A stretch of DNA of 64,000 nt, taken from the NCBI GenBank assembly GCA_029945375.1, contig CM057063.1, positions 620,001 through 684,000 of the forward strand, given 5' to 3'. This document shows, piece by piece, positions 1 through 12,751 of the stretch (the stretch's first letter is position 1; every line of letters starts with the position of its first letter). Position numbers and translations under genes: made by a program. The stretch comes from Agaricus subrufescens (taxonomy: Eukaryota > Basidiomycota > Agaricomycetes > Agaricales > Agaricaceae). The notes beneath the pieces are model-generated. The model was given only the letters and a program-made list of their open reading frames with translations. It did not search any database and was not told the DNA's origin.

Positions 1-1146
1 GGCACTACAACTGGCAAGAAGATTTCTCTGTGATTTATTCCAGCTGAGACCGAGAACAGCGTCGACATGGTAGGCTTTTTCAGTCGTTCTGTGTTTTTGC
101 TTTTTGCGCTTTTTCTTTCCTGTGCCTAGAGGTGTTGGTACGTGCGCTTTTGTTTCGTCTGGTCTGCCAAGGATAGATGTAGGGTACATGGCCTCTACAA
201 CATCGAGCGACCATATTTCAATTTCGGGGTCCAGTGTACCCACAGCGATGAAGTTACCGAATCCAGATGTAGGGAGATTCGTCGGTCCTGGGGTATTGGA
301 AGAGGACGTTGTAGGGGGGAAATCGAGCCATTCAAGGCAGAGAGGGAAGTTAGGAAGCATGACATCGTGATGAACGTAGAGATTTTCTTGTGATTCGTCA
401 TAGACGAAGATTTCTAATTGGGAAATCTCGTCTTCGGTTCTGGCCGTTACGAGCATATTGTCTGCTGGGTATACCTCGAGCTCTTCCCGTTCGTTGTCCT
501 CCTCGTTGTCCTAGGAAAATATAAACATAGGACTGATGGAGGACCAAGGCAGCGTACGTCTGGTACTGTGATGTATGGGTCTTCGGAATTATCTTTATAA
601 TATGTAAGACCTTTGATATTGCTAAAGGGCCCCAATGCTAGTGACGGTGTAAGTTAAGCAAAGAAGACATTGAAGCCGGGACGTACCAGAAGATTCCGCT
701 TCATTATCATATTCGTCAAGGTTGTATTTCGACAAGTCGTCCGGATCAGATTTCGCAGGAGGACCAGAGTCGACCTCCATGGCATCGGCATCAGCATCGG
801 GACTTGTAGCGTCTCCATCCTCACTGTCCACACAAAATCAAGCTGACCATCAATTACCTACTTCCGCTCCACCACGAGAAAGAGAAAAAAAGAATACTGA
901 CTCTACCCATTCGCCACCTCCATCACTGTCTACCAAATCCTCATCGATTTCGTCATCCTCACCACGCTTGCCAATTTCCAAAGCTGCATTATGCGCCCGT
1001 TGCATTTCGACACGAGCATCCTCGAGCTCGATGTGCGCTAGCGCACTGACACGTTGAAGTTCATTGTCGTCGAGAACATATTTCGATGGGTGCTGTAAGG
1101 CGACGCCGCGCTTGACCCAAGCCACAGCAGAGATGAGATTGCTCAT
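1..1146 (-). CDS. PWP1: PWP1-like WD-repeat ribosome biogenesis protein (partial, 3' end outside window)
   Basis: Periodic tryptophan protein 1, a nucleolar WD40 protein of ribosome biogenesis. Four exons can be read: the start at 1146 (MSNLISAVAWVKRGVA), then an acidic exon with DLSKYNLDEYD, then GPFSNIKGLTYYKDN...DPYITVPD, then a long exon with MLVTARTEDEISQLEI, GNFIAVGTLDPEIEIW and finally YHVDAVLGLSWNK. The last exon runs off the window edge at base 1, inside the first WD repeats, so most of the propeller is missing here only because of the window. A lysine-rich stretch (KKKRKKQK) before YHVDAV suits a nucleolar protein. The gene is divergent from the small TUDOR gene at 1418, with 271 bp between the starts. 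The first 45 codons are copied at 2399-2533. Family identification is firm; exon junctions are inferred from frame and GT/AG sites. Confidence 0.9.
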
Positions 1147-1417
1147 CGTCTGAAAAAGTTTTTCGAGTTTTTTTTGGCCGTGGTTATCTCAAAAGGATCA
1201 CGTGAGGTTAGCCACCGACCCGAGAGTCGGGACATGAATTCTCATTCGTCATGGATTCGTCGCAAATCTTTTACCTGAGCGTCATCGTTACATGTCGATT
1301 TATAAACGTCATCTATTCGTCAAGATGGATCTGTACTGGCGTATATAAGGACCTATATTCGTGAGGGAGACTTTCATAAACGAAACTCTGAACGTAACAT
1401 CACTCTGTTAGCAAACT
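1147..1417. promoter_or_regulatory. Divergent promoter PWP1 / TUDOR gene 1
   Basis: 271 bp between two divergent starts. A CACGTG E-box lies at 1199-1204 and a TATATAAG box at 1342-1349, about 76 bp before the TUDOR start. GCGTCAT and AACGTCATCTAT motifs lie between them. All four elements recur in the duplicated promoter, which suggests they are kept by selection or that the duplication is recent. Confidence 0.6.
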
Positions 1418-1769
1418 ATGGTCGAATATAAGGTGGGTAAACGCTGTAATAATTTCCTCTGTCCCTATTCCAACAGTTTTGAAGACTGGAGATCGCGTTA
1501 AATACCACGCTGTTGGGGGGTCAAGCGCCGGAACCGAGACTTCTACCACTACTGGCGAGATAATTGATGTCATCACCGAGACTCAAAGCGCTGGGAGCAG
1601 CGGAGTCACTGCGAAGGTTAGATTCCCACCATGTGCTTACCGTTGAACAGAAGCTGAATTAGTTGCGACGACCTAGGCCTCTGAAGCACAACCCCGTTAT
1701 CTCATTCGTAATGATAACACGGGCAAGGAGACTGCCTACAAAGCTGATAATATTCTGGGAAGAGCTTGA
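1418..1769 (+). CDS. Small hypervirulence-associated TUDOR-domain protein, copy 1
   Basis: A 79-residue protein in three exons: 1418-1432, 1485-1616 and 1677-1769. It starts MVEYKTGDRVKYHAVGG and ends TGKETAYKADNILGRA. This matches the fungal hypervirulence-associated protein TUDOR family (HVA1 type), a stand-alone small beta-barrel whose biochemical role is poorly known. All splice sites are GT-AG. A TATA box lies 76 bp upstream. A paralogue with identical exon lengths lies at 2799-3157. No signal peptide is visible, so the protein is probably cytosolic or nuclear. Confidence in the model is high because the two copies share exon lengths, intron positions and reading frame. Confidence 0.85.
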
Positions 1770-1820
1770 GGACACGAGTGTAGCATTCATCTATAATTTC
1801 AATAAAAGCGAGGTTTGAAG

Positions 1821-2398
1821 CGAGGCTCGATTGCAAATATTTCGCTCATAAGTTCAGAGTATCTCCACTTAATCTTGATATTCCTCTGCGAAACTCAAGT
1901 CAGGCTAGGATAAGAATATGGAACTATGGATACATTGACAAGGCATTCGTACTAACCTTAACAATTTAAGAGTATCGAAGTCGGTGAACTACCCCTCCAA
2001 TACTTATAATCTCTCCTGCACCATAACACGTCCATCGCCCAACTTCAGAAGCCTTCCTCCATCCTACTATGCGCGCAAGGACCGAAAATTCACGGGCTCG
2101 TCCATCCCCGTCTCCAATCTATGGATACCACACGAATAGACTGAGCACTCCAGGTATCAACACAGTTTGTTTGCCCACAATCTGTACAGCTAGCAGGTAT
2201 TAGCGACATTGAGCCTGACGACGGCTCCTTGTGATTCTAGAATCTTCTGTCACAATCCAATAGTTCCAACCGACTTAGTTATCATACATTCCTTTTGCGC
2301 CAACTTGACGAAGATGAAATCTCTTACTCGACACTTTATATTTAGAAAACCTTTGGACCTGCCGTTCCAAAAATCCAGGGCTACGATAATAAGCGCCC
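1821..2398. other. Spacer between duplicated blocks, no gene seen
   Basis: About 580 bp between the two copies of the duplicated block. No reading frame resembling a known protein and no clear repeat was seen. Confidence 0.5.
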
Positions 2399-2533
2399 GA
2401 GAGCATCCTCGAGTTCTGTGCGCGTCAGCGCACAAAGACGTTGTTTTTCATTGGCATCAAGAACATATATATGTGGGTGCGGTAATGCGACGTCGCACTT
2501 GACCCAAGCCATGGCAGAGATGAAGCTGCTCAT
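2399..2533 (-). pseudogene. PWP1 5'-end fragment (duplication relic)
   Basis: Read on the minus strand from 2533, this gives MSSFISAMAWVKCDVALPHP and continues collinearly for about 45 codons with the N-terminus of PWP1 (MSNLISAVAWVKRGVALQHP). There is no indel or stop. The match then ends abruptly at the duplication breakpoint. No other PWP1 exon follows, so this is a truncated copy, not a gene. It still faces the duplicated divergent promoter and might be transcribed. Confidence 0.8.
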
Positions 2534-2798
2534 GATCATCGTCTGAAAAAGTATTTTTGGCCTAAGGGGTCACGTGGGTATTCCCCGGCGCCGACGGCCC
2601 GGGATTTGGATTCGTCCAAGTTGTTTCGCCTAAGCGTCATGGTTATGTGGATCCATCGGAATCGTTCCTGAACGTCATCTATCGTCAAGCTGGATCATCT
2701 CTGGCATATATAAGAACCTCTGTTTGTGATGGTGTATCTGTTTCATCGACAAAAATCTTCCTCGAACTAACGTCACCCAATTAACTGATTATCTGAAT
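2534..2798. promoter_or_regulatory. Duplicated divergent promoter, TUDOR gene 2
   Basis: Copy of the PWP1/TUDOR promoter. It has CACGTG at 2571-2576, a GCGTCAT motif, an AACGTCATCTAT motif followed by CGTCAAG, and TATATAAG at 2707-2714, about 92 bp before the start codon. Sequence between these motifs has drifted more than the motifs themselves. Confidence 0.6.
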
Positions 2799-3157
2799 AT
2801 GGTTGCATACAAGGTGAGCTGGATATTGAGGTAACCTTCCTCGATCTATCCTCATACGTTCTTTCCCGAAGGCTGGAGATCGCGTTAAATATCATGCAGT
2901 CGGGGGACCGAGCGCTACTACCGAGACTTCTGTCACTACTGGTCAAATAGTCAATGACATCACTGAAACTCAAATTACTGGGAGCACCGGAGTAGCCGCG
3001 CAGGTTGGTTTTCCGGCATACCTTTATTTTTCATCAGAAATTGACTGCAGGTTCTATACCTCAGGCTTCACAGGCCCAGCCTCGTTATCTCATTCGCAAC
3101 GATAACACAGGCAAGGAGACTGCCTACAAAGCCGATAATATTCTTGCTAAGGTTTGA
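2799..3157 (+). CDS. Small hypervirulence-associated TUDOR-domain protein, copy 2
   Basis: Paralogue of the gene at 1418, with the same 79-residue length and exon sizes: 2799-2813, 2872-3003 and 3065-3157. It starts MVAYKAGDRVKYHAVGG and ends TGKETAYKADNILAKV. Differences cluster in the middle loop (PSATTETSVTTGQIVNDITE against SSAGTETSTTTGEIIDVITE). The C-terminal block YLIRNDNTGKETAYKADNIL is the same in both copies. Both copies are open and correctly spliced, so both look functional. The gene arose with the block duplication. Confidence 0.85.
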
Positions 3158-3207
3158 AGGCAGGAGTGTAACATTCATTAGAGGTCTCAATAAATACGTA
3201 GTTTGAA

Positions 3208-3668
3208 TTCGTGAATTAGTAAAAACCACTTATCAACCGTACGATCAAACAAGTTCAGAATTGGTTGTTTCGACCGCCACTGGCAGTTAGGTAACCACCC
3301 CGGTAACGCGGGCTCGCAGAAACATGCAGGTACCCGGGCACCTGTCTGCATCACGCCTGCGTTGGATCTGCAGCAGGCCCCTCTCGAAATTTGAAAACCT
3401 ATTTATGTATCAAACCCGAGCTCAAGCCCGAGCCCATCCCGAGTCTTTGGATATGGCCTGGCAGGTCACAGCTTACGAGTGACCACTGCCAATGCCTGGC
3501 AAATGCCGATCTCAAGCCTGAATTTTTTTCAGACAGGGGCAGGAGCTATACCTGGTATATGTCTGAGGAATATCCAATCACATTTAAGCGCTGGGTTCGA
3601 AGGGAACATATCTTCCTTTCGTTGCCACCGCTCATAAATAACCTTGACCTAGCTATCTGGTAATCTTC
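3208..3668. other. Upstream region of the P450, no gene seen
   Basis: About 460 bp. An 18-bp near-perfect palindrome, CAGGTACCCGGGCACCTG, lies at 3327-3344. A GGTAAC direct repeat lies just before it, near 3289-3306. A short GC-rich run of repeated GAGCTCAAGCCCGAGCCC-like sequence lies near 3418-3440. A weak TATA-like AAATAA occurs near 3634. No supported coding region. Confidence 0.4.
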
Positions 3669-5909
3669 ATGGCACTACCAAGTGTCTGGCTCTTGTCCGG
3701 GGCATCCATTGTATTCTATGTCTTGCTCAAGTTGAAGGCCCACTCTATCTTTTACCGCGAGTTCAACTCGGCGTTCAAGTCACTTCCTGGACTTTCGAGT
3801 TGGAACTTTTTTACAGGCAATATGACTAAAATGTTGTTTGGAGTATGTTTCTGATTTTACCTCGTGATATGTCTTTCGGTACTCAAGCAACGAAAGGACC
3901 TAACAAAAACACAGGTGGAGTACGTTGAACTGTATGGCCCCACTTTCAAGTTCAAGGCATTACTTGGGGTAAGCACTAGCTCTAGTCTTTGACTTCTAAT
4001 TACCTACCTTATGCTAGGAAACCTGGCTCTTTACCGCAGATGTCAAGGCCCTCAATCACATAATGAAAAGAGACACTGTTTCATGGGAGAAGCCAATTCA
4101 AATGGCATGGAGCTTGACGCGACTTTTAGGGCCAGGCATTGTGCCAGTTATCTCAGATACCCATAGACGACAGGTATGCCTTTACATTAAGTGTATTTCA
4201 TTATTTGAAAACTTCATAGAATTTTACAGAGGAAAATGCTCGTAAGTTACTAAGGTCTCGCATCAGATGACGGTTTTCGACCAATCTTCTCTCAGAACCC
4301 TGCTTTTGCACCGGCTGAGGTCAAACGACTCATACCACTCTTCCTTGATAAATCTGCCAAGGTAACGTCCACCCGCCTTCCCTTACAGTGAACACATTAT
4401 TTACCATACTAAAGTTGAGAGATGCCTGGTCATCGGAAATACAACAAAATGGCGACCAACCGACTCAGATTGACATGAGCAAGGCCACCCTCGATATGGT
4501 CGGAGTAGCGGGTGCGTTTATTTTGGTAATTCGAGCATTCTTTAGATAGTATTAATTAAAGTTTGAAGGTTTTGGATATGAGTTCAATACCCTGACAGAA
4601 GAACCTGGAAAAGTCAACGAGCTCCATGAGGCCTTCAAGACTCTTTTCCAGGTCGCAACCTCCGCGAGTCTCATTAGAAACCTAAGAGGATTCATTCCTG
4701 CACTACGCCTTGTGGTTCGTTGACAAAGTTTCTCAAGGACTTCACTGTAATTAATGCCGTAAAGCCTCTTGAGCGCGATGCGGAAGTAGAAAAGGCGAGA
4801 GTGACCATGCGGCGCATTGGAAAGAATCTCCTCAGCGAACGCGAATCAGTTCTTTCGCTTGATGAGAGGACAGGGAATCGAGAGAAGGATATTTTGTCCT
4901 TGTTAGTTCGTGCCAATGCGTCTGGGAAAGCAGATCAACGTATTCCTGAAGAACAAATTCTTGCCCGTAAGCAAATTAGTCGTATCCTAAGATCCTCACT
5001 ACTGTTCTCATCTCGACAATCTCAGAAATCCCTTCATTCATCGTGGCGGGTCACGAAACGACGAGGTGAGATACAGCCCTCCAGGTTATGACTTTGATTG
5101 ATATCATCTAAGCACGGCGATGGTTTGGGCTTTATTCGAGCTTGCTAAGAATTCTCCCATACAAACTAGATTGCGCGAAGAGCTGTTCAGCGTGGCTACC
5201 CAAACTCCCACTGCAGATCAATTAAACGGCCTAACCTACCTTGAGTCTGTTGTTCGGGAGTTAATGAGACTGCGTTCTCCCGCTCCACTCACAGTTCGTC
5301 TTGCTACGGAAGACGACGTGTTACCGCTCCAAACACCAGTAATGGATAAGTTTGGGAGGCTACATCACGAAATAAAGTGATGCACCATCCATCTGTATGA
5401 ATACTTGGCTGATCCTTTCGGATAACAGGGTTCTCAAGGGGCAGTCCGTGCTTGTCCCGTTAATGATAGTAAATCGACTTCCGTCTATTTGGGGAGAAGA
5501 CGCAGAGGTATTCAAGTAGGACCACCTCGTAGTTTCATTCCTAAATTCTACTGATCGAGATGTCCCTAGTCCGGATAGATGGAATTCTCCACCGGAAGCT
5601 GCTACGAGTGTTCCTGGAATCTGGGGAAACCTGATAACATTCTGGGGAGGACCCCGTGCATGTATCGGGTTCCGATTCTCTCTTCTTGAGTGCGCTTTCT
5701 TCTCGTCTTATACTATCCTATATTGAAGCCGGTAATTTATCAGGATGAAAGCAATACTTTTCACTCTGCTACGCGCATTCGAGTTCAAGCTGGCTGTCCC
5801 TGCAGAAGATATTGGCCAGATGTGCGAACTCGTCACGCGTCCTGTACTAAAGACAGATCCTCGCAAAGTGAACCAGCTTCCGCTTATTGTGAAACCTCTG
5901 GTTCTTTGA
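3669..5909 (+). CDS. Cytochrome P450 monooxygenase (family not assigned)
   Basis: A membrane-anchored microsomal-type P450 of about 525 residues in 13 exons. The N-terminus [20 protein letters not shown] is a hydrophobic anchor. Visible motifs: WxxxR-like region near the HRRQRKMLNPAFAP helix-C segment, I-helix VAGHETTSTAM, ExxR in RELMRLRSP, the meander before EVFNPDRW, and the haem loop [10 protein letters not shown]. The C-terminus ends [14 protein letters not shown] stop in the simple reading near 4718 disappears if a 53-nt intron is placed after IPALRL (GT at about 4711, AG before [12 protein letters not shown]), giving the usual MRRIG helix. All motifs are intact, so it is probably active. 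The substrate cannot be told. It resembles the many agaricomycete P450s of secondary or xenobiotic metabolism. Confidence 0.88.
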
Positions 5910-6515
5910 TACTAGAGGACTTATACTTGTCTCTTCCAGAAGTGTGTTTGCTTTTACGAAGCAGCTGTTGTACCTGTCCTTTGGTTGTATTTTCGTGTGC
6001 TCTTATACTTGCCCAATGGTTGAATTCAATAGATACACTTCGTTTGAAACTGCTTTGAATACAATCGGGCCGAGAAACCTAGATGTGCACGAACAAAATT
6101 GTAAACGATCATGACGTATATCCCGTCCATTTACCGACGTGAAGTTTTTGTGTGTAGCAAGAGGAGGGACTGATATAACACGAGAGTGAATGAAAGACTT
6201 AAGGCAACGTCGGTGGGACCTGCTGACATATTCGATGATTCACTTGTTCTGTAGCTATACGTATGCGTCGGAAGATCCTTCCGAGACCCTAGCTACTACC
6301 CCGAATTAATTTAAGAGAATGTACTTACCATACGTAACGAAGACCGACTCGCAGTGTCGTTGAAACTCGAGCTCATGGATTGGTGAAGAGCAAATGGCAG
6401 GAATGGGCATAACTATATTTTACAAATCGAATACTGTACACACGGCATGCTATGAGAGTGAATAGGGTGGGAGATACATGGTAAAAAGAAAGGAAGGAAA
6501 GAAGAAGACACAATA
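5910..6515. other. Intergenic, convergent 3' flanks
   Basis: About 600 bp between the P450 and the acetyltransferase, which point at each other. No gene or clear repeat seen. Confidence 0.5.
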
Positions 6516-7274
6516 TCAATTCCGGTCCAAGTCAAGACACATCTCATACCAAACTTCACGACCAAGCACAACATCACTCTTTCCCTTACACACAAACCCA
6601 AGCCTCTCATAAAACGGTCTCACATCATCATGAGATAAAAGCAAAATCCTCTCTAAGTTTCCCTCACCCGCAATACTAGGCAAACTTACAACACCACCCC
6701 TCTTTGACGGCGGTGCCGAACGATATTGTCGAATTCTCGACAAAAATTCTCTTGTCATCCTCGATCCAATACCCTTCTTTCTATAAGATTCCAATACGCA
6801 AATGGAATGTATACAGATTGAAGGAGAATATGGGATATGTTTGGACATGCTTTCTTTCGTGTAATATGTGAGGGATGATTGGGTCCCACATATATGCCCA
6901 ATGAGCTTTCGACCTTCTTTCACTTCTCCCAAGGATGAACGAGATGGTATAAATGCACCGAGGAAAAGATGTTTGGCGTGGGCGAAGCGATATCTGCGTG
7001 GAATTTTAGCAGGTTAGCGACACCACGACAGGCCAGAGGGACGTTTTCTGCGAGAATGAATCAGCGAGAATTACCTGAATTGTTCAGGACTATCGGCTTC
7101 GTCAGGAGGGAATGCTGGAATTATCAATATTTAGATTCTTTGTGCAGACTCGTATGAATTCCTGTTTCTTGAATGGTGCCACATACCTTTCTTCTCGATT
7201 TCCGTCGCGTCCTCAACTTCATCTACGGTAACGTAGTCGAAGAAGATGTTATCGACATTAAGCTCCACAGTCAT
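6516..7274 (-). CDS. AANAT-like GNAT N-acetyltransferase
   Basis: A 201-residue protein in three exons (7187-7274, 7075-7114, 6516-6993), starting MTVELNVDNIFFDYV. It belongs to the arylalkylamine/polyamine N-acetyltransferase-like GNAT group (compare yeast Paa1), which moves acetyl from acetyl-CoA to amines. Visible features: FPPDEADSPEQFRYR substrate-loop region, GHICGTQSS strand, HSICVLESYRKKGIGSRM with the RxxGxG/A acetyl-CoA loop, and the closing FYERLGFVCKGKSDVVLG with the conserved Tyr. Exon lengths sum to 606 nt in one frame, which supports the model. Cytosolic, no targeting signal seen. The exact amine substrate is unknown. Confidence 0.85.
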
Positions 7275-8165
7275 AGTTCAGTCTTGGGGCTTGAAGAGAG
7301 AGAGAGAGAGGTGGAGGTATCAGTACGTAACCCGTACGTGGTGTAGTACGGTGCAAATGAAGTGTGAGACTCAACAACTCCAAGTTAAATACGCCGAAGA
7401 GCCTGTCACCGTAACATTCATTAGCCTATGGGCCATAATTACACCGGCGGTCATGTGTACGCCGCTTCTTCGGGTCGAATTGATTCCCTTTGACGCTCAG
7501 GATATCCTGTCAGTAAGTTCCGAATTTTGCTTGACCTGAGAACTGTTGCCAAGAACTTGCCTTACAATCTATGAGATACCACCCCACCTTTGAATGTTAT
7601 CGTCCAATAGCCGCTCTCCAATATGGCACCGCAAGCCATTGAACGAAGAGTATACTGCTTGGTAGTGGCGTACAACTGATAAGGCATGTGGCTCCTTTGC
7701 CGTCGGCCACATAATGATTAATGAACAATTGAATGCTTGGCACATCAACGAACAAAGTTGTGTATATATAGTACTCGGACTAATAATATAACCGTATGGC
7801 CTAAGTTGTAATACTCCAGTTAGGATTCAATATTAATAAGACATTCAACGAACACGACTGGAGGTTCCACGCCGGTATTGAAATGAAGGTCGGGTCTTCT
7901 GTTTACGACATATCACCCAGAAGCTCATGATCATATGACCACTATAGGATTTTGTGCGGCAGAGAAATGAGTTCACTGCTATGATCAACATTCCCTGGGA
8001 GCGCAATAGGATCTAGCTTCATTTCTCGGTTTGACATGAAAGTATCCGCAAAAAATCGTGAATATTACTAGTAAGCTGACTTGATCCTTGTTATAAATAA
8101 TGCAAAATAAGGTATCGAAATATACATCGTCTATACGTTATCCACGATCTGCCAGTAGGTGGATT
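7275..8165. other. Intergenic, no gene seen
   Basis: About 890 bp. It holds a short GA microsatellite near 7292-7311 and AT-rich sequence, with no supported gene. Confidence 0.5.
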
Positions 8166-10128
<1,963 letters not shown>

Positions 10129-10839
10129 GGCGTGAGGTCTGCTTTTTTTTTCCGCTGCTATAAAGACACGGACGTGGCCTAATATGGTAATAATTTGCAA
10201 AATCGAACCACGATCAAAATAATTCAATGCATCAACCCGCGCGTACCGTATGGAAATTAGAGGCAGACCTGGCTACTGTGACGAAGAGACTCGGACTGAT
10301 AAATATATGTCTCAATACTGGACGCAACTATCCCATCCTGTGGCAATTGGAATCGAGGGCCCAATCAGGGGCTCGCGGCCTCCGGTATAAAAAGGTATCA
10401 TCAAACTCGTCTCATTAGCTCGTCGGCCCACAAATAATCAGGATCGGTGAAGTATGACGCAGCCCTTGGACAGAGGGGATCTGAAACTCAATCGCCTGAA
10501 ACCCAATCGCCACAAACCTACCTTCAGCCCAGGTACCAGATTGCTCATAAGATTTACTTTTCTAAAAACATTTAAACATTATCTTCTTGTAGCTGGATTT
10601 ATAATGCAGGAACGAAACCACATAAATTATCTGAATGAAACATGACCATAGCGACCCCTTTGTCATTTTTAAATTTAAAAACTATGGATTACCTTCGCAG
10701 TCATCCAACAAGGGTGATAGAGAATATCACCCAAGATCACTTGAAACTGTACAGAGCCTGAACCGCCATCCAACCGCACATGAAAACCGTAACTGTCAGT
10801 TAAATTAAGTCCCGGTAAATAATATATGAACGCATGCTT
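10129..10839. other. Intergenic, CYP51 promoter side
   Basis: About 710 bp upstream of CYP51 and downstream of the first MFS gene. It contains a short imperfect repeat of CTGAAACTCAATCGC type near 10480-10515. No gene is supported. Confidence 0.45.
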
Positions 10840-12751
10840 CTAGATAGCGGTCCCCCTCTTGCGATCCGGCAAATATAAACTACACATGATCCCAGCGATG
10901 ATCACAGCGAACAAAACAACGAAGACGAGATTCCCTCCCAAGATTTGCTCTTGCAAAGAGATAGAAAACAAGGACGACGAGACAGTAGGGGCGATCGTAC
11001 GCATTGTGCACCCTGCCATTTGAACAACACCGTTGACAGACCCAAGCATCTGCTTGGGAGAAGTTTCAGCTATGACGATATGAATTGCACCTGGAAGATA
11101 ATTGAGCCTCCTTCATCAAAATCAAAAGGCATAAATACATACAATAACCCATATATATGAAAGTTTGGAATAGAAGTTGGATAAAGATGGAGATACCAAC
11201 TCCAACGCTGATGCCTCCGTTCCAACGAGCAAGATAAATTGAAACGGGATATGTCAGAACGCATACGAAAAAGGATGCGTAGGAAGTTTGATATATCCGA
11301 CGGGAACCAAATTTCTGGATCAGCTTCCCAAGTAGGCCGATCTGGACGAAGGCATTAACAAAACCCCAGGTACCTGTTATCATCCCAATATGGTATGGGT
11401 CAAGTCCTAAGCCACCAAGTTCGATTCTAGTGGAGTAGATGAGTGGAGTAAGAACCGAATAAGCCATATCCGTGAAGGCGAGGAAAAGATAGTTGATGAC
11501 TATAATTTTCATCTTCCTGGATCTTAGGGTGGTGCTTAAGGTCGGGGCTTCGGAATCGAGACCGCCGTTTTTTTGGTTCGAATTCAGAGAAGTTTGAGAA
11601 GACGAAGGAGATGCAGTATGGTTTGCGGAGGTCGCACCGTAGTCTGCGGGGTTATTATGACCCAGAAGCGTATCTGTGGAGCCCTCGGAGTCATGTATCA
11701 TATTTGCCTCCTTGGATTTTGCGGCAGCCACTAGAGCAGGATGCGTCTAATGTGCAGGCAACGTCAATAAAGACAGTCGAACTTTGAGAGTTGATCGGTC
11801 CATTCATACCTCCTTGAATCCCAAGAACGCAGAGATAGAAGCGCACAGAGCAATACTTGCAGAAACCAGACAGGGCAACAAGTAAGGGTGGGTTTTGAAC
11901 ATGTCCAGTTTTCCAAAGACATTTGGCCACCGTTCGGATGGGTTGCTCAAACCACCACCCATGATGGGGCTAGAGTATATAGATGAGCCTTTAGTCAAGA
12001 TAACTCTAGAAGGTATCGTAACTCACGCTGCGGTCGAGCCTACGCTCCAAACCAAAGGAATCATTGCGAATATGCCCCCAACGTTTGTCTCGTCTGTCAA
12101 CTGTGAACATTCAGTCTTGTGATTAACCGCCTGATAATTTCGTACACTCGTACCTCAAACATGACGGTCTTTGATACCCCTGCATCGCCATTAATCATCA
12201 AGTCGATATATGACGAGATTATGGGGTATTACATACCAATGTTGCCATTGAATACTCCCTGGAAACAACGGGATAACACCATTGACAGGAACGATGTTGA
12301 GTATCCGAATTGTAACATCGCAATGGTAAGACCAAGAGGCCCAATGAGTAGCACAGGCCTTCTGCCAATACGATCTGATAGATGACCCCAGTAAAATGCG
12401 GTAGCAGCTTCGGCAAGGAAGAAGGCAGATTCCTAAAGTAGGCGAATACAATGAGTGGGTCGGTAATTCGAGGCCGTGCGCGCAACTCACAATAACACCA
12501 GCATAATAACCTGTCTTTCTGTCATCACCTCCAGTAATGCCGGTCTCCCGCACAAATTGATTAACGAAGGGATAAATGACAAGGGCAGTAATAGGCTCTG
12601 CGAATTGGATAAGCATTAGCAGGGCCAATTGAAACTTTGGGAGTGGTGTCGGTAGTCTCTTGGCATCCTCTAGCGGCATTTCTTCATTTGGAGAGGCAGC
12701 AAGGGGAGGAGAAACCCGCTCAGGTATGTCGGTGTCGAGTGTGGTAGTCAT
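10840..12751 (-). CDS. MFS transporter, DHA1-type, copy 1
   Basis: A drug:H+ antiporter-like major facilitator of about 520 residues, plasma-membrane or vacuolar. It starts MTTTLDTDIPERVSPP at 12751. The first helix is FQLALLMLIQFAEPITALVIYP. Motif A is GHLSDRIGRRPV, followed by LSRCFQGVFNGNIGVSKT. A long cytosolic loop of low complexity (TSANHTASPSSSQTSLNSNQ) separates the two six-helix halves. The second half reads MKIIVINYLFLAFTDMAYSVL... and ends YLPDRKRGTAI. The frame closes with six short introns. One acceptor must be placed before THPALVAAAKSKE, a site shared by all three copies. First of three tandem paralogues on the same strand. The substrate is unknown; DHA1 members typically export drugs, polyamines or metals. 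Confidence 0.88.

Larger units (their letters stand above)
1012..1820. repeat. Tandem segmental duplication, copy A
   Basis: First copy of an approximately 809-bp block. It contains the first 45 codons of PWP1 (antisense), the PWP1/TUDOR intergenic promoter, the whole small TUDOR gene and the start of its 3' flank. The same items in the same order and spacing recur at about 2399-3207. Edges are estimated from where the aligned sequence stops matching: the AATAAA-containing 3' flank on the right and the end of the PWP1 match on the left. Confidence 0.8.
2399..3207. repeat. Tandem segmental duplication, copy B
   Basis: Second copy of the approximately 809-bp block at 1012-1820, in the same orientation. 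It carries a truncated PWP1 5' end, the intergenic promoter and a second TUDOR gene. The copies have diverged clearly in the promoter but stay collinear in both coding parts. Confidence 0.8.

Noticed and set aside
3391..3663. 90-codon open frame just upstream of the P450.
   Set aside because: Low-complexity start (PELKPEPIPS) and no domain; it ends 6 bp before the P450 start and is best read as its 5' region.
4711..4763. Apparent stop/frameshift in the P450 after IPALRLVVR.
   Set aside because: A 53-nt GT-AG intron fits exactly here and joins IPALRL to [12 protein letters not shown] in frame, so the gene is intact.
11731..11830. Apparent frameshift in all three MFS genes between the KE of the first half and the AAAKS-type loop.
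   Set aside because: Using an acceptor 24 nt further upstream (before THPxL) keeps the frame in all three copies.
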